A stretch of DNA of 64,000 nt from Coleophoma eucalyptorum. Its lineage: Eukaryota > Ascomycota > Leotiomycetes > Helotiales > Dermateaceae. Each line of letters begins with the position of its first letter. Within the stretch, counting starts at the first letter, position 1. The notes under the pieces were generated by a model. The model was not told where the DNA came from. It ran no database searches and saw only the letters and a program-made list of their open reading frames with translations. The translations under genes were made by a program, and so were the position numbers. Positions 34,563 through 45,788 of this stretch are shown one piece after another. Location: contig JALRME010000060.1 in assembly GCA_026120035.1 (NCBI GenBank), positions 62,001-126,000 of the forward strand. Reading direction: 5' to 3'.

Positions 34563-36032
34563 TCAAAAGTGACGTTCCATCAGAAAGCTGTTGATACTCT
34601 GCAAAGTAGCCCGGTTTGGGTTAGCATCAGGCATAGATGTAGAAATCCAGCCAAGTCGTTGTCTTATAAAAGTCTTGTCAATTGGCTTGCGTTTTGGATC
34701 CTCAATCTCCACGACATTGCCATCGTGGTCAAATATTAGACAGAGAAGGGTAAGGGCGACACCAACTGCAAAGTCCTTCCCACTTTCGCAAGCAATAACA
34801 ATACTGCTCTTAGGATTGGCAGAGATATATTTGCGAACATGCGTCATAACGAAGGGAAGGGCAGTCCGCAAGTTGCGGCTCCCCAGCTTGCTATGTCCAA
34901 GACCAACTTCAAGTCTCGTAGAACTTTTGACCCAGGTACTTTCATCTGTGACCTTTGGCAACAAGAGAACACTAAGGACGTCCTTCTCTACTGCGGTGAC
35001 TGCTGAAATAGGAGCAATGTACAAGCAGCTTGTTGGACTCACACATCTTCGGTTTATCCCTGGTGCAGGATCTGCACGAGAGACCAGGCCTTGGATGAGT
35101 TCTGGCAGCTCGCTTTCACTACTCTCAAGCAGTACTTCCTGATTCTCCCAAAACATAATAGGAGTTAAACCGCAAGCCCAGTTCTCAGTATCATCTCCCG
35201 CACCTTGTATGTAGCCTCCCTCGCTGAGTTCTCCACCAGGGACTCTTCGGGAAACTGTGCAGCAGATGATTGGGTGGAAGTCTTCGAAGACAACACTCGT
35301 GGGGGCAAATTCAGTGTCTGGTGTTATCCAGAAAGGCCGCAGAGGTTTCGTAATTTGAGTCCGCAAGCGGTCTATAGATAAGTCCAGCTCTTGCAGAGAT
35401 GCGAGGAAGGATGGAAGAAGTGCGACAATTTGTGCGTGTTCGGACTGAGAAACGACTTGTGGAGGAGTGTAGACATTATGAAATTGGATAAGGTCTGGGA
35501 ATAGAAAGCGATTGACCACACTGCACCAAATAGGTATGGTCTTGCTGAGAGCATCCGGCATTCCTGTCAGAGGGTCAGTGTCTGCTGTAGAAGGACTAGC
35601 TAAGAGGGACCTACTCTTGCCTCTCCTGGTAGAATCCACAATTATACAGCTACAGATTCCTCTCAGATACGCGTCCAGCATCAAGAAACTTTAGACCTAC
35701 CCGTCAGACCTCCCAATGGTCTCAAGAAGATGTAGATTGAGTCTTCTAGAACTGAACTTCCACACCCCAGTGTGTCCATCCGTGCTTTTGAAGTATGCAC
35801 TGCCGCCTTTGATTTTCGGATCAATATACCAGCTTCCGCATCGTTCGTTCGCAATCAACGGTCTTCCAAATGCCTGCGCAACCTGCCTTGCAAAAGAGGC
35901 ATCTTCCAGAATAGAGCGTAGTCGATTGGAGATGGAAAGAGTTGAGCGTTTGAGGTCGCCTAGAGTCTTGGAGAAGTTGTGGTTAGCCTGTTCAGAAAAG
36001 ATGAGATCGGAGTAAGCCGTAGCAGATGACAT
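34563..36032 (-). CDS. RIT1: initiator tRNA(Met) 2'-O-ribosylphosphate transferase (Rit1)
   Basis: Adds a 2'-O-ribosyl phosphate to A64 of initiator tRNA-Met so that it is kept out of elongation. 455 residues in three exons: 36032-35701, 35649-35615 and 35563-34563. The middle exon is only 35 bases. Splicing yields NLHLLETIGRSDG, CIIVDSTRRGK and RMPDALSKTIPIWC in a row, the hallmark N-terminal region of Rit1. The C-terminal half (LRTALPFVMTHVRKYISANPKSSIVIACESGKDFAVGVAL) has the phosphatase-like CxxGxD arrangement known for the family. Both introns have GTAGGT donors. The protein acts in the cytoplasm. The annotated start MSSATAYSDLIFSEQ is preceded by in-frame non-ATG codons only. Confidence 0.93.
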
Positions 36033-37074
36033 TGGCAACGACCAGCTAAGTATCCAAAGAGACGGCGAAAGTAAGAAATAAAGAAAGCGTTGGGTGTCTT
36101 GGAGCAGGCTGGAACGGACGAGGCTGAAGAAATTCAGAATTTACCCCACCGCCCCACCGCCCTACGGAGCCAGAGCCAGAGCCAGCTTAATACCCTGAGA
36201 CCGTACTGTAGCTTGCCTTGGAACTAGCTTCCTCCAACCACAAGTGTCTTACGTAATCTCCATGAGCCGGAACTCTACATGCCCCGCCGCTGCTTTCCAG
36301 CTCTTCCACCTTTCACCCCTTCTGAATCATATCTTCTCCCATCCATTGCTGCTGCCTTGCACTCTGAGGTTTGGAGTGGTCAAGCTATCGAATCTTGAGC
36401 TACTGCCGTTCCCAAATTGGTTCCCCGAGTGTAGAATTCCACGCCGTGCACCGCGTACCGCCCCGGTGACTCAGTCGGCCATTAGACGGGGTTGTAGGTT
36501 CCACCTAATGTGTTTGGAAATGGCTAGATGATGGTGATCCGATGCATAGACCCAAGAGCGCACTGGCGATGAGCCTAGTGGTGCTGAAGAACTGCTTTGT
36601 TTCCTGACACGCCACTCTTGTATTGCCTGGAACACCTACAATTCTGTAGCTAGGTACTGAACAAGGACAATTCCATCAAGCGACTAGCCAAAGTAGATTC
36701 TACTAGGCTGTTGGGTACCTGCAGTTTCTGGCTCGCAGCCGTTCCCGGTCGACTCACATGGAACTTACAACAAACGGTGATTTTTGCTCTGCCTGCAAAG
36801 CCTGGAGCTAGTGCCTGCCTTGCGTGTATATAAGTGCTGTGTTCTCGCCTTCACCTTTCCCTCCTCATGCAAAGACAGGGCAAGAAAAGTAATCTTCTTG
36901 TCTAACTTTGAACCACCCAGCGTTGTCCTCCAGTACACCAGAACGCCAATCTCACTTCAACGTCTTTCCACTCCTTGCCTTCATCCTCTTCGTTGCAGAT
37001 CTTTTTCCTGTACCAAAACCCTCGTTCCGCCATAGTCATCTGCCTATCAAAACCAAACACTTGCACTCTCCATC
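36033..37074. other. divergent promoter region (RIT1 / rvt)
   Basis: 1 kb with no supported gene. The 5' leader of rvt is pyrimidine-rich near 36845-37060. Confidence 0.5.
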
Positions 37075-39639
37075 ATGGCTTCCAGCGATGTTCTCTCCAA
37101 CACGCTCTCTACCATTACCTCAATTAAGCTGGAGGAAATCACTCAACAACGAGCTAGATTCGAAGAGAGCAAGAAGGCACTTTTGCTTGCGGTCCAGAAT
37201 GAACCGGATCAGGGCCAAAGGATTCGCCTTCTATTGAACTGCGTCGATGAGCTGCCCTCAATGACAAAATTTGATTCCAACCCAGCAATCTCCTTTCCCC
37301 ACATCCGAAGATTCGTCAATCAGGCCGACCTGGATCCATCAGTCCCTATGCACCTTCAAAAGGCATGGCAAGAAAAGTTGGAAGCCGAACTCGAGGTCCA
37401 CTCTGAGAAGTACAATTATGCAGCATTGTATGGTCAGCTAGTCAACGAATGGCTGGCAGCGTCGGCAAACACCACCAGTACCCCCGAATCTCTGAACGAT
37501 TCTGGCTTCGAGCAAATCGGACGGAAAGAGATGTACGATCAACGAGAGATCTATGAAAAGTACGTTTTCGAAGCCAAGGACACCGATCAGAAATCCATCT
37601 ACGCATACCTCGATGGTCTCTTTACAGCTAACAAAGCCACCGAGACTGCCTTTGGCAGATTGAAGCATTCCGTTGTTCTTTTCGAAAAGAAATTGGCGAC
37701 TAAAAAGCACTTTGACGAAAGCTCGTTGACCTTAGTAGCCAATTCATTGCTACAGAGCGACCTACTTGACGCTCAAAAGCGCGGGACGCTCAAAGACTTT
37801 CTCAACAACAAGGTAGTCTTGGCTGAATTGGCTGACGTACTAAATATGCGCATGTCATCTCTGGATAAATGGTCATGGGATCCTGCAGGCATCCCAGTAG
37901 AGCAACGTCGACAGTTGAATGGCAAATATCGAGTCTTCCAGGACGAAGATCTTCTACAGACCTTGCTTCTACGATACATCGGCATAGAGTGGAACGTGTT
38001 TTTCCGAACATCTTTGATGGTGTTCCGCGAAGCCCCTGATACCTGGCCAGTAGCATCTAAACCAATGACCAAACTGGATCGAAAACGCCGAAATTATTTT
38101 TTGGGAGACGAGGTTTACAAGGTATCTGTTGACGACACTCGGGAAATGTATTACGGCGAGGAAATCTTTCTCGAGCAACTCCAGGACAGAGTGGATGAGA
38201 ATCGTGGTTATGATGACAATTCCTGGGGTGGAGCAAACGCGCGAAAGAAGCCATTGGAGGTCATGCAATCACTTCTACATACAGTGGCAACCGAGGTCAT
38301 AATGAAGACGCGCCTGGGCGAAGAGGTTACTGTAGTCCGCTCAGATTTCAAGTGGTTCGGCCCATCGCTACCACACTCCACCATATTTGCCGTCCTGGAT
38401 TTCTTCGGGGTATCTGAGAAGTGGATTAATCTCTTCCGCTGTATTCTGGAATGTCCTTTGAAGTTTATCCACGATGGTCCAGATGCACCTGTCCGATCTA
38501 GAAAGCGTGGAGTTCCACCCACTGGTCCGTTGTACGATGTGTTGGGAGAGGCTGTCCTTTTCTGCTTGGACTTCGCAATGGCGCAACAGGGCACTCGACT
38601 TTACCGCCTCCATGACGACATCTGGTTTTGGGGCAGTGATGAGACCTGCGTTCAAGGATGGGCTACCATGAACGAATTTGTAAAGGTTACAGGCCTCGAG
38701 ATCAACAAGGACAAGACCGGCAGCGTCAAGATCACACGCAAGGGCAATACTCCGCCTGTGGTTGCAGCTGGTCTGCCTACTGGCGACGTGCGCTGGGGGT
38801 TTCTTAAGCTCGATGCAGTGTCTGGAAAGTTCTTGATCGACCAAGCTATTGTAGATACTCATATCGTAGAGCTTCGTCGTCAGTTGGGTGCATGCAAGTC
38901 TGTTTTTGACTGGATCCAGGCCTGGAACATCTACGGAGTCCGCTTCTTCACCAACAACTTTGGTTCACCAGCCAGGTGCTTCGGGCTCGATCATGTCGAA
39001 ATGATGCTCAAAACTTTCCAACATATCCAAGCTAAGCTCTTTCCCAATGGCAGTGCCACCACTCATCTCCGAGAGAGCATTATTGAGCGCTTCGACGTCC
39101 AAGATGTGTACGAGGGCTATCTTCAATTCCCAATCTCACTTGGAGGATTGGATCTCAAGAATCCGTTCATGACCCTATACTTCGAGGGCAACAATTTGAG
39201 TAAGAATGTGGACAAGTATATGGATGAGTTCTTCGAACAAGAGCAACGCGCATTCAGTATTGCGAAGGACAGATTCGAAACAGGAAAGGTAAAGGTCTCT
39301 TATGGAGCTTTGGGCATCAAAGATGACTTCGGCGAAGAGTTCATGTCCTTTGAGGAATACACTCGCTACAGAGAATTGGCTTCAGATGAGCTAAAGATCG
39401 CTTACGATACCATGATGCAAGCGCCTTCTCGAGTACGCCCAGAGGCAACCCCTGAGGTCAAAAACTTCCGGAATCAGATTTCATGGAACACCATGGATGC
39501 GTATGACTGCTGGACTGTGCAGCTCTATGCCCCGGAAATGATAAAGCGGTTTGGTGGTCTCAATATCGTGGAGAAAGGTCTCCTTCCTACAGGAATGGTC
39601 AACATGTTGCGTGAGAACCGATTCAAGTGGCAAAGCTGA
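37075..39639 (+). CDS. rvt: rvt: domesticated cellular reverse transcriptase
   Basis: Intact, intronless, 854 residues. It belongs to the rvt family, single-copy reverse-transcriptase-related genes of fungi and some other eukaryotes and bacteria that are not transposons. Core RT motifs are visible: VVRSDFKWFGPSLPHSTIF (motif A, Asp424), RGVPPTGPLYDVLGEAVLF (motif B, from about 478), RLHDDIWFWG (motif C, catalytic Asp514-Asp515) and GLEINKDKTGSVKI (motif D region, about 540). There is a long insertion before motif A, an N-terminal helical region of about 250 residues, and a C-terminal extension of about 270 residues. No endonuclease, RNase H, gag, LTR or poly(A) tail is present. The N. crassa homologue polymerises both NTPs and dNTPs and is induced when translation is blocked; the role in the cell is unsolved. 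Catalytic residues are all present, so activity is expected. Confidence 0.93.
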   Translation: MASSDVLSNTLSTITSIKLEEITQQRARFEESKKALLLAVQNEPDQGQRIRLLLNCVDELPSMTKFDSNPAISFPHIRRFVNQADLDPSVPMHLQKAWQEKLEAELEVHSEKYNYAALYGQLVNEWLAASANTTSTPESLNDSGFEQIGRKEMYDQREIYEKYVFEAKDTDQKSIYAYLDGLFTANKATETAFGRLKHSVVLFEKKLATKKHFDESSLTLVANSLLQSDLLDAQKRGTLKDFLNNKVVLAELADVLNMRMSSLDKWSWDPAGIPVEQRRQLNGKYRVFQDEDLLQTLLLRYIGIEWNVFFRTSLMVFREAPDTWPVASKPMTKLDRKRRNYFLGDEVYKVSVDDTREMYYGEEIFLEQLQDRVDENRGYDDNSWGGANARKKPLEVMQSLLHTVATEVIMKTRLGEEVTVVRSDFKWFGPSLPHSTIFAVLDFFGVSEKWINLFRCILECPLKFIHDGPDAPVRSRKRGVPPTGPLYDVLGEAVLFCLDFAMAQQGTRLYRLHDDIWFWGSDETCVQGWATMNEFVKVTGLEINKDKTGSVKITRKGNTPPVVAAGLPTGDVRWGFLKLDAVSGKFLIDQAIVDTHIVELRRQLGACKSVFDWIQAWNIYGVRFFTNNFGSPARCFGLDHVEMMLKTFQHIQAKLFPNGSATTHLRESIIERFDVQDVYEGYLQFPISLGGLDLKNPFMTLYFEGNNLSKNVDKYMDEFFEQEQRAFSIAKDRFETGKVKVSYGALGIKDDFGEEFMSFEEYTRYRELASDELKIAYDTMMQAPSRVRPEATPEVKNFRNQISWNTMDAYDCWTVQLYAPEMIKRFGGLNIVEKGLLPTGMVNMLRENRFKWQS

Positions 39640-40168
39640 ATAAACGCTGGACTCGAGGAGTAAAGAGAAGTTGTAGTAAGGGTTGGAGTACAAGGTGCTG
39701 AGCCACCATTACCCACCATCCTTTTGATGATAACGAAATATGTACATTAGAATTCGCATGCCTCCATGGCAGGGAGGGGCGTTTTGGGGGATCACCGCAT
39801 TGTTTTGTTGTAAACGAAAGATACCCAAAGATTGGAACCAATTGCAACTATCGTTACATTGGTTGAGACTCAGGTCGCTGCTCTGGACAAATTGAAATCA
39901 TTGAAACTTACTATAATGACACGGATTTTGACGTGAGACGATTGAAAATGCTATGAAGTCATGATTCCATCGCCCTAGGATGATCAAGATATTTGAGCAT
40001 AGCCGCACGGATTTTGCATGCGACATCTATATGTTCTAGAGACTAATATGCTTTTTGGCCCAGAAAACAGCTCGTAGGATGTTCAAATACTGAGCGGATA
40101 CTCTAGCCATGGAGTAACTCCCACCTTTGATAATTCAACACCCCTTTCTCACCACTTATTAGGCATCC
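39640..40168. other. intergenic region
   Basis: 3' flank of rvt and promoter of the ankyrin gene. No gene seen and no terminal repeats flank rvt. Confidence 0.5.
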
Positions 40169-41983
40169 ATGAAATCTAGGCAGAACAAACCAATTTTCAT
40201 TTATAACTTCAGACATCATCTCAACAAAGGATTTCAACAATTGGCTTGCATCGGTGCATCAGATCTGCGACTATTCGTGAGTATGGCCTCTCCAAGTTCT
40301 TCATCAGCAACTCTCTCTATTCACTCAAACAGCGGCGAGGAAGACATCTTCCACCTACCTCTCGAATACATGAAGCCTACATCCGAGAGCGAACCATCTC
40401 CATCGATGCTAGCTTCTGCCAACCCGAATCCCTTATTCTTACAAGCTGTGCTCTACAACTGCAGCAGATTGCATACAGCGCGATTCACGGGACGTTTTCT
40501 CCTAGGCACCGCTCCTAACATGGGACTTATCCCTTGCCACGAATACGACCGGCAAGATAATTGGATTCACACTTGGATACCAGTTAGCATGGCAGATTTT
40601 GGACCTGACAGCACAAGGTCATCCAAATCATCTGTCGGTATCTCAAGCTCTCTTATGGAAGCTATTCGAGCACGTCTGCCGCAGAACTTGAACACCCTTC
40701 ATACAGCTCATGCGAATCCTGATGGTCTACCCCTAGACATACTGGAACTACATGCAGCTCATTTCCTTCGATTTCGACCCAGACTACTCTCCCATTCTGG
40801 GCTGCAAGACGTTGCAACAAGAACCACTCTCTTAAATTGTATGACCCTTCCGCAGATTTCCAACTTAACTCTCGAAGAAGTTGAGGATCGCTTTTGGGAT
40901 GGTATGGCCCCATTCTGGTGCGAGGAGGACTTTACACCCATGAATCATTTTCCATATGGTGACGAAATTCCGAGCGTTCTTTGTGCTGCTAAAAGTGGCT
41001 CAATTGAAATCCTGCAACAAGTCATAGATTCTGGAGCTGATACAACCTTTTGGACGTCACCACAGTTCTACGTCCCAGACCCGCCTACACCCAGTAGCCT
41101 AGCTATCACGACGCCACTTCACATTGCGATCCAAGAAGGGGATTTGACAATGTTGTCTTATCTCCTGAACTTCAAGAGCTTTGATCCAAATAGCATGGCT
41201 TTGGTGGCTCCAACACGCTGCCACACTCCTTTGATGGCCGCTGTTATCTACCATAGCAACGCTGACGACAATCATTGTAACTCTGCTGTCGATATGCTTC
41301 TGCAAACTCCAACTGTCAACATAAACATTCGCACACCCGTCTATAGAGTACATCTTCTTCATTTCGCTGTTGCAAAGCTAGATCTTGAGCTTCTGAAACG
41401 AATTACCAGATCTGTCCCACTTAAGAAAGCGCAGGTCACGGCACTAGGTCATACACTTATGCACATCGCCTTCTTGCCTGAAGATTCAGCACATGTCCAA
41501 AGACATGCCGAAAGTATCTACAAGTCAATTCATGAGACTCGTGATCTCAGCGGCACGAACGACCAAGGTACGTGGGACCCGAACAGACCAACTGACAAGG
41601 ACTACACCAAAGTCTGGGAGACGCAACAAGAAGTCATGGAATACTTGTGGCATAATGGCATCACAGATCTCAGTGCCCCAGATGCCCATAGAAACAATCC
41701 TCTGCATTATCTTTGTGGATGTAAAAACCCGAATCTTAGAGCCCTAGAGTGGTTAACAGGTAAACCTGCAAGCTCATACGCTTGGCAAATGAAGAACATG
41801 TATGGATTTTCTCCAAAGGATCTCCTCGAGGCAAACCAGCGCTGTGTTAGTCATGGTCTAAAGTCATGGTTTCGAAGGAAGCGTGCGGCTGAGAGGCGTG
41901 CAAAAAAGCAAGAAACATGGAAGAATCTTCTTGCTCCCTACGGTAGGTCAGAATTTGTGACATTAGATGTGGATGGATGGTAA
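40169..41983 (+). CDS. ankyrin-repeat protein
   Basis: Intronless, 604 residues from ATG 40169, or 566 from ATG 40283 (MASPSSSSATLS), which I find the more natural start because the upstream part is unlike structured sequence. Ankyrin-like units occupy about residues 265-420 (PSVLCAAKSGSIEILQQVIDSGAD, TPLHIAIQEGDLTMLSYLLNF, TPLMAAVIYHSN..., LLHFAVAKLDLELLKRI), with a further NNPLHYLCG unit near 510. The C-terminus is basic (SWFRRKRAAERRAKKQE). The repeats are diverged from each other, unlike the array at 4-6 kb. Ankyrins bind proteins; no enzymatic domain is visible and the function is unknown. Confidence 0.75.
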   Translation: MKSRQNKPIFIYNFRHHLNKGFQQLACIGASDLRLFVSMASPSSSSATLSIHSNSGEEDIFHLPLEYMKPTSESEPSPSMLASANPNPLFLQAVLYNCSRLHTARFTGRFLLGTAPNMGLIPCHEYDRQDNWIHTWIPVSMADFGPDSTRSSKSSVGISSSLMEAIRARLPQNLNTLHTAHANPDGLPLDILELHAAHFLRFRPRLLSHSGLQDVATRTTLLNCMTLPQISNLTLEEVEDRFWDGMAPFWCEEDFTPMNHFPYGDEIPSVLCAAKSGSIEILQQVIDSGADTTFWTSPQFYVPDPPTPSSLAITTPLHIAIQEGDLTMLSYLLNFKSFDPNSMALVAPTRCHTPLMAAVIYHSNADDNHCNSAVDMLLQTPTVNINIRTPVYRVHLLHFAVAKLDLELLKRITRSVPLKKAQVTALGHTLMHIAFLPEDSAHVQRHAESIYKSIHETRDLSGTNDQGTWDPNRPTDKDYTKVWETQQEVMEYLWHNGITDLSAPDAHRNNPLHYLCGCKNPNLRALEWLTGKPASSYAWQMKNMYGFSPKDLLEANQRCVSHGLKSWFRRKRAAERRAKKQETWKNLLAPYGRSEFVTLDVDGW

Positions 41984-42418
41984 GGAGTGAGTCTGAGACT
42001 GTTCCGTCCTGGTGTCTAATGTCTCTCTACCTAGAGTTCCTTATTTCTTACAATAGTATGCTTTATGTATATTTTACCCTCAACTTTTTTAATTTACGCA
42101 AATAAAATGCACTCATCAACCTTTAATTCTATGTTGCCAAAAACACAATAACTGATAAAGTTGTATATATTTATAATTCTGCGCTCCGATTGGTAGAGTT
42201 TGTTTACTCTAGACGCTGTATCTGGCGGGCAGTTCTACGCGGGTGGCAGTTCTACGCGAGGTGCTGTTATCAGTTGCGATAAGCTTTCCTCGAAGCCGAG
42301 ATACTGATCCATCCTTCAAACAAACAATACTCATTTGTAACGACTAAATTAAGCAGAAGGAATACTTGGATACCTTCAGATCGACTCAGAAATGAATCTA
42401 GTTGTTCTCTAGGTCACC
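41984..42418. other. intergenic region
   Basis: Very AT-rich 3' flank near 42040-42180, then promoter of the regulator gene. No gene seen. Confidence 0.5.
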
Positions 42419-43762
42419 ATGCCACGAATACGGACTGTCGAGGGATCATGTTGGGCTTGCAAAGAGCGAAGAGTGATCTGCGATCTTACCCATCCTACAT
42501 GCAATAAATGCGCCAACTCAGGCCGAAGCTGCGATTATGGCCGAGTTCGACTCAAATGGACAGACTGTATTGCATCCAGGGGGAGACTAGCGGGGCAGAA
42601 AGTACCTCTTGATCGGCCACCCATAATTCGAAAAAACAGCGACCATCATCTCATGTATTTCGAGAACGAGCTTCTCCCCCGCTTCAACCTATCGAATACA
42701 ATTCCTCGATTCAGTCTGGCCAGCCTGGCTGGTAACCCGCTGATTCTCCAGTCCGTTATTGCCATTGGAGCTGCACATTCTTCTTATCGGAGCGCAAGCT
42801 CAGATCCAACGACGTCTTTGACCAAATCCCAGGACCGCAGTTCCGCTATACGAATATTCAGAGAGAATTTATCAGGGAAACAATCCGAAGAAATCCATAA
42901 CTCACTGTTCATGGCAAACGTTCTATTATGCATGCTAGATGGTATCATCGATCAGCAAAGCACACAAGATACAGCTACGCATCATCATATACTGGGTGGG
43001 AAGGCAATCCTGAACCAATGGGGAGGAGCCCCGGCTATACTGCAGACAAAGAGCGATCTACCCGTACTCATGCTCTCTATATTTGCTACCATGGATCTTA
43101 CGCATGCTTTGCTTATTGGTGGACAGCCATTCCTTGATTCAACGTCGTGGGTAGACTTCGCAGATGCTGAGCCGTGGTGGGGAAATATTAAGGCAGACAA
43201 TGAATTCCTAGCGGTGATGGCCATCCTATCACAACTTGCAACACTTGGCCATAATGTTCGGAGCAATCAGGAAGTAGTCCCAATTGGAACTTTGCTGTCT
43301 ATCCAGATGTCTCTGGAGCACCATGCAACACGGAAGAGCTACCAAGCAGAGCAGGATCCATCAGGACTTTCGTGGGCTTCATTTTGTACTGTCTATCGCT
43401 GTACTGCTTATGTGTATCTTTACAGAGCACTCAGCGGGTTAGGTATTGATCATCCACTAGTGCAGCAAGCTGTTACGACAGCAATGGAAATCGTCGCTGG
43501 CACACTACTTCCAGAGAATCTCCATCATTGCCTCCTCTTTCCGCTATTGGCCATTGGCTCTCATTGCATGTCGGAAAGACAGAGACAAGCGGTGCGCCGA
43601 AGACTGGCAACATCGGCACAGTTCCTCTCCTTCGGAAGCCTTCATAACCTGGATCAATTCCTGCTAAAGACATGGGCCAGCATGGATCATGATCCTAAGT
43701 ATTTGGCAGTATCATGGTGGTCCTTGTTTGATGAAATAGCCAGCGCGACATGCTTATTCTAG
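42419..43762 (+). CDS. Zn2Cys6 (Gal4-type) transcription factor
   Basis: Intronless, 447 residues. The binuclear zinc cluster is complete: Cys11, Cys14, Cys21, Cys28, Cys31 and Cys38 in SCWACKERRVICD...PTCNKCANSGRSC. The rest resembles the fungal_trans_2 regulatory domain, with helices such as LLPRFNLSNTIPRF, NPLILQSVIAIGAAHSS, HHHILGGKAILNQWGG, FCTVYRCTAYVYLYRAL and HCLLFPLLAIGSHC. It is a nuclear DNA-binding regulator, probably recognising CGG half sites. The ammonium transporter gene starts about 0.5 kb downstream on the same strand; a regulatory link is possible but only positional. Confidence 0.9.
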   Translation: MPRIRTVEGSCWACKERRVICDLTHPTCNKCANSGRSCDYGRVRLKWTDCIASRGRLAGQKVPLDRPPIIRKNSDHHLMYFENELLPRFNLSNTIPRFSLASLAGNPLILQSVIAIGAAHSSYRSASSDPTTSLTKSQDRSSAIRIFRENLSGKQSEEIHNSLFMANVLLCMLDGIIDQQSTQDTATHHHILGGKAILNQWGGAPAILQTKSDLPVLMLSIFATMDLTHALLIGGQPFLDSTSWVDFADAEPWWGNIKADNEFLAVMAILSQLATLGHNVRSNQEVVPIGTLLSIQMSLEHHATRKSYQAEQDPSGLSWASFCTVYRCTAYVYLYRALSGLGIDHPLVQQAVTTAMEIVAGTLLPENLHHCLLFPLLAIGSHCMSERQRQAVRRRLATSAQFLSFGSLHNLDQFLLKTWASMDHDPKYLAVSWWSLFDEIASATCLF

Positions 43763-44263
43763 GATTAAAATGGAAGTTGAGGCGTCCCAAAGATGTTCAT
43801 GATGCCTGACGTCCTCGAATCCCACTTATCGACCTCCACGCAGCATTCTCGCAAGCTCGGCTATATAGCCGTAGAACTTATTACTGTAGCTCAATAATCA
43901 CCGAGGGAGTTTGCAATACTGAATAGAAAACGAGTGTTCGAGGCTGGAGCCGAAGTGGGAAGATTTTCTAGCCTTTGATGACTGATTCCACAGTTGCTGC
44001 TCCGGTATACGAGTAATACCATGCCGAGTCCATTGTTGGCGCGTTGGACAGAATGTCTGCCTATTTAGGTCAAGCGTGGAGATGACATCCGCTGCAATCA
44101 TTAAACACCCCGACTTCACTGATAAGGACAAGCTCGTTGAGAAGTAGCTTCTCATGTCAGGTACGACTTTCGTTCTCATTATTCCCAGGCGTTTTGATCT
44201 AAAACGATCATCTTTACTCAACATTGAGTCTTTCCTACACGCAAATCGTCTCTACTCTAAAAT
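43763..44263. other. promoter region of ammonium transporter
   Basis: No gene. It contains a GATAAG motif at 44121-44126, a candidate site for an AreA/NIT2-type nitrogen regulator; one such hexamer alone is weak evidence. Confidence 0.4.
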
Positions 44264-45788
44264 ATGCCGTCATCAGCTGCAGCTGCAGTTGTAGCAGCTT
44301 GGGAAGCTTGCGATAAGACAGACACAGTATTTATTTTGGTCTGTAGTGTATTTTGCTGGCCAATTATTCCAGCTGTTGGTCTAGGTTATGTAGGTCTATT
44401 CACTATACTTTGAGAACCAATTGCTAAGTTCTTTGTAGAGCGGTTATTCGCACAAACGCAACTCAATGGCCTCTTTTTATCCTTCGATCATAGCAATTGC
44501 TTGCTGCACAGTTCAGTGGTTCTTGGTTGGCTACTCCCTTGCTTACGGAGAAGGGTCTGGGGTCATTGGAGACTTGAAATACGCCTTCCATCGAGGCGTT
44601 CTTGCCGACCCAGTTGGAACCATCCCAGCTATCTTGTTCAGTGAGTTTCAATTAATCTTTGAGGCCACTGTCTGCGCCCTCTCAATCGGTGGTTTTTGTG
44701 AACGAGGAAGGATATTACCTATCATTCCCTTTGTATTCGTAAGTTTCTTATCCAATGTTAGTGTTGGCCAGGCTACTGAACGTTTCTTGTAGTTTTGGTC
44801 CACGTTCGTATATTGCCCAATGGCTCATATGGTTTGGTCGGAGACTGGCTTCCTTGGGGAGATGGGCGTCCTCGACTTTGCGGGTGGAACGCCGGTTCAT
44901 ATTTGTTCTGGAGCAACAGCTACCGCTTTGAGCATCTATTTATCGTACCCGATTGCCAGATCCCGCAAATCGGCCACGCGCACGCCTTCGCACTTGCGAA
45001 TCCATCGTCCAGGAGGAACTTGGGCTCAATTGCTCGCTCTCGTCACAATTTGGAATTCTTGGCTTGCATTTGATGCAGGAACCACGCTTTCTCTTAATTT
45101 CAAATCTGTCATGGCAATGTGTGTCACCAATCTCTGCGCTTCTTCTGGTGCCATGACTTGGGCTCTCATGACATATTACGAGACTGGAAAGTGGTCGCTT
45201 GACTCTACTTTCATGGGCGCCATTTCTGGCCTTGTATTGATCACTCCATCTGCAGGCTTCATCGACCTCCCAACGTCTTTCTTTTTCGGTGTAGGTGGCG
45301 CATTGATCTGTCGTCAGGCTTTGCGCATAAAGTTCACCGATTTTGCCCGTCGCTGGCGTTGGGTTGACAATGGGGATACATTTGCAACGCATTGTATCGG
45401 CGGCTTCGTTGGCACAATTGCCACTGGGTTATTTGCTCGCAAAGAGGTTGCTTATTATGACGGGTTCACGGAGATCGAAGGTGGCGTTTTCTTCGACGGA
45501 AATGTGAAGCAAGTTGGAATCCAGATTCTGGAAGCAATTGTTGGCTTCACTTGGTCTTTCGTGGCATCATATGCCATTATAGCTCTGATCGATTGTGTTC
45601 CCGGCTTGGAGGTTTTGGCTGTTGATGAGTAAGTTTTGCATACCTTTTTTTATTTTCCTCCATCTGACAGTTCTAGTGATGTTATGGCCGGAATGGACGA
45701 GGCTCAAATGGAAGAATCACTTGCAGAAACAAAATGGGAGAGTGAGGAAGAGTACCACCCGCTTACAAATGGGGTTGCTCTTGAGTAA
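44264..45788 (+). CDS. ammonium transporter, Amt/Mep family
   Basis: 459 residues in four exons: 44264-44389, 44439-44738, 44793-45628 and 45671-45788. Introns of 49, 54 and 42 bp have GTAGGT/GTAAGT donors; the exons join in phases 0, 0 and 2. The integral membrane protein has about 11 spans. The twin histidines of the pore are His178 in DFAGGTPVHICSG and His342 in ATHCIGGFVGT. The ScAmt-like stretches FGGFCERGR and WSTFVYCPMAHMVW are recognisable. The C-terminal tail is short and acidic (MEESLAETKWESEEEYHPL). It imports ammonium at the plasma membrane, and Mep-type proteins are typically under nitrogen repression. Confidence 0.93.

Noticed and set aside
30146..36032. Secondary-metabolite cluster around the esterases
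   Set aside because: No PKS, NRPS, terpene cyclase or tailoring enzymes; RIT1 is a housekeeping gene.
37075..39639. RT gene as a LINE or other retrotransposon
   Set aside because: No endonuclease, RNase H, second frame, poly(A) tail or flanking repeats; motifs fit rvt.
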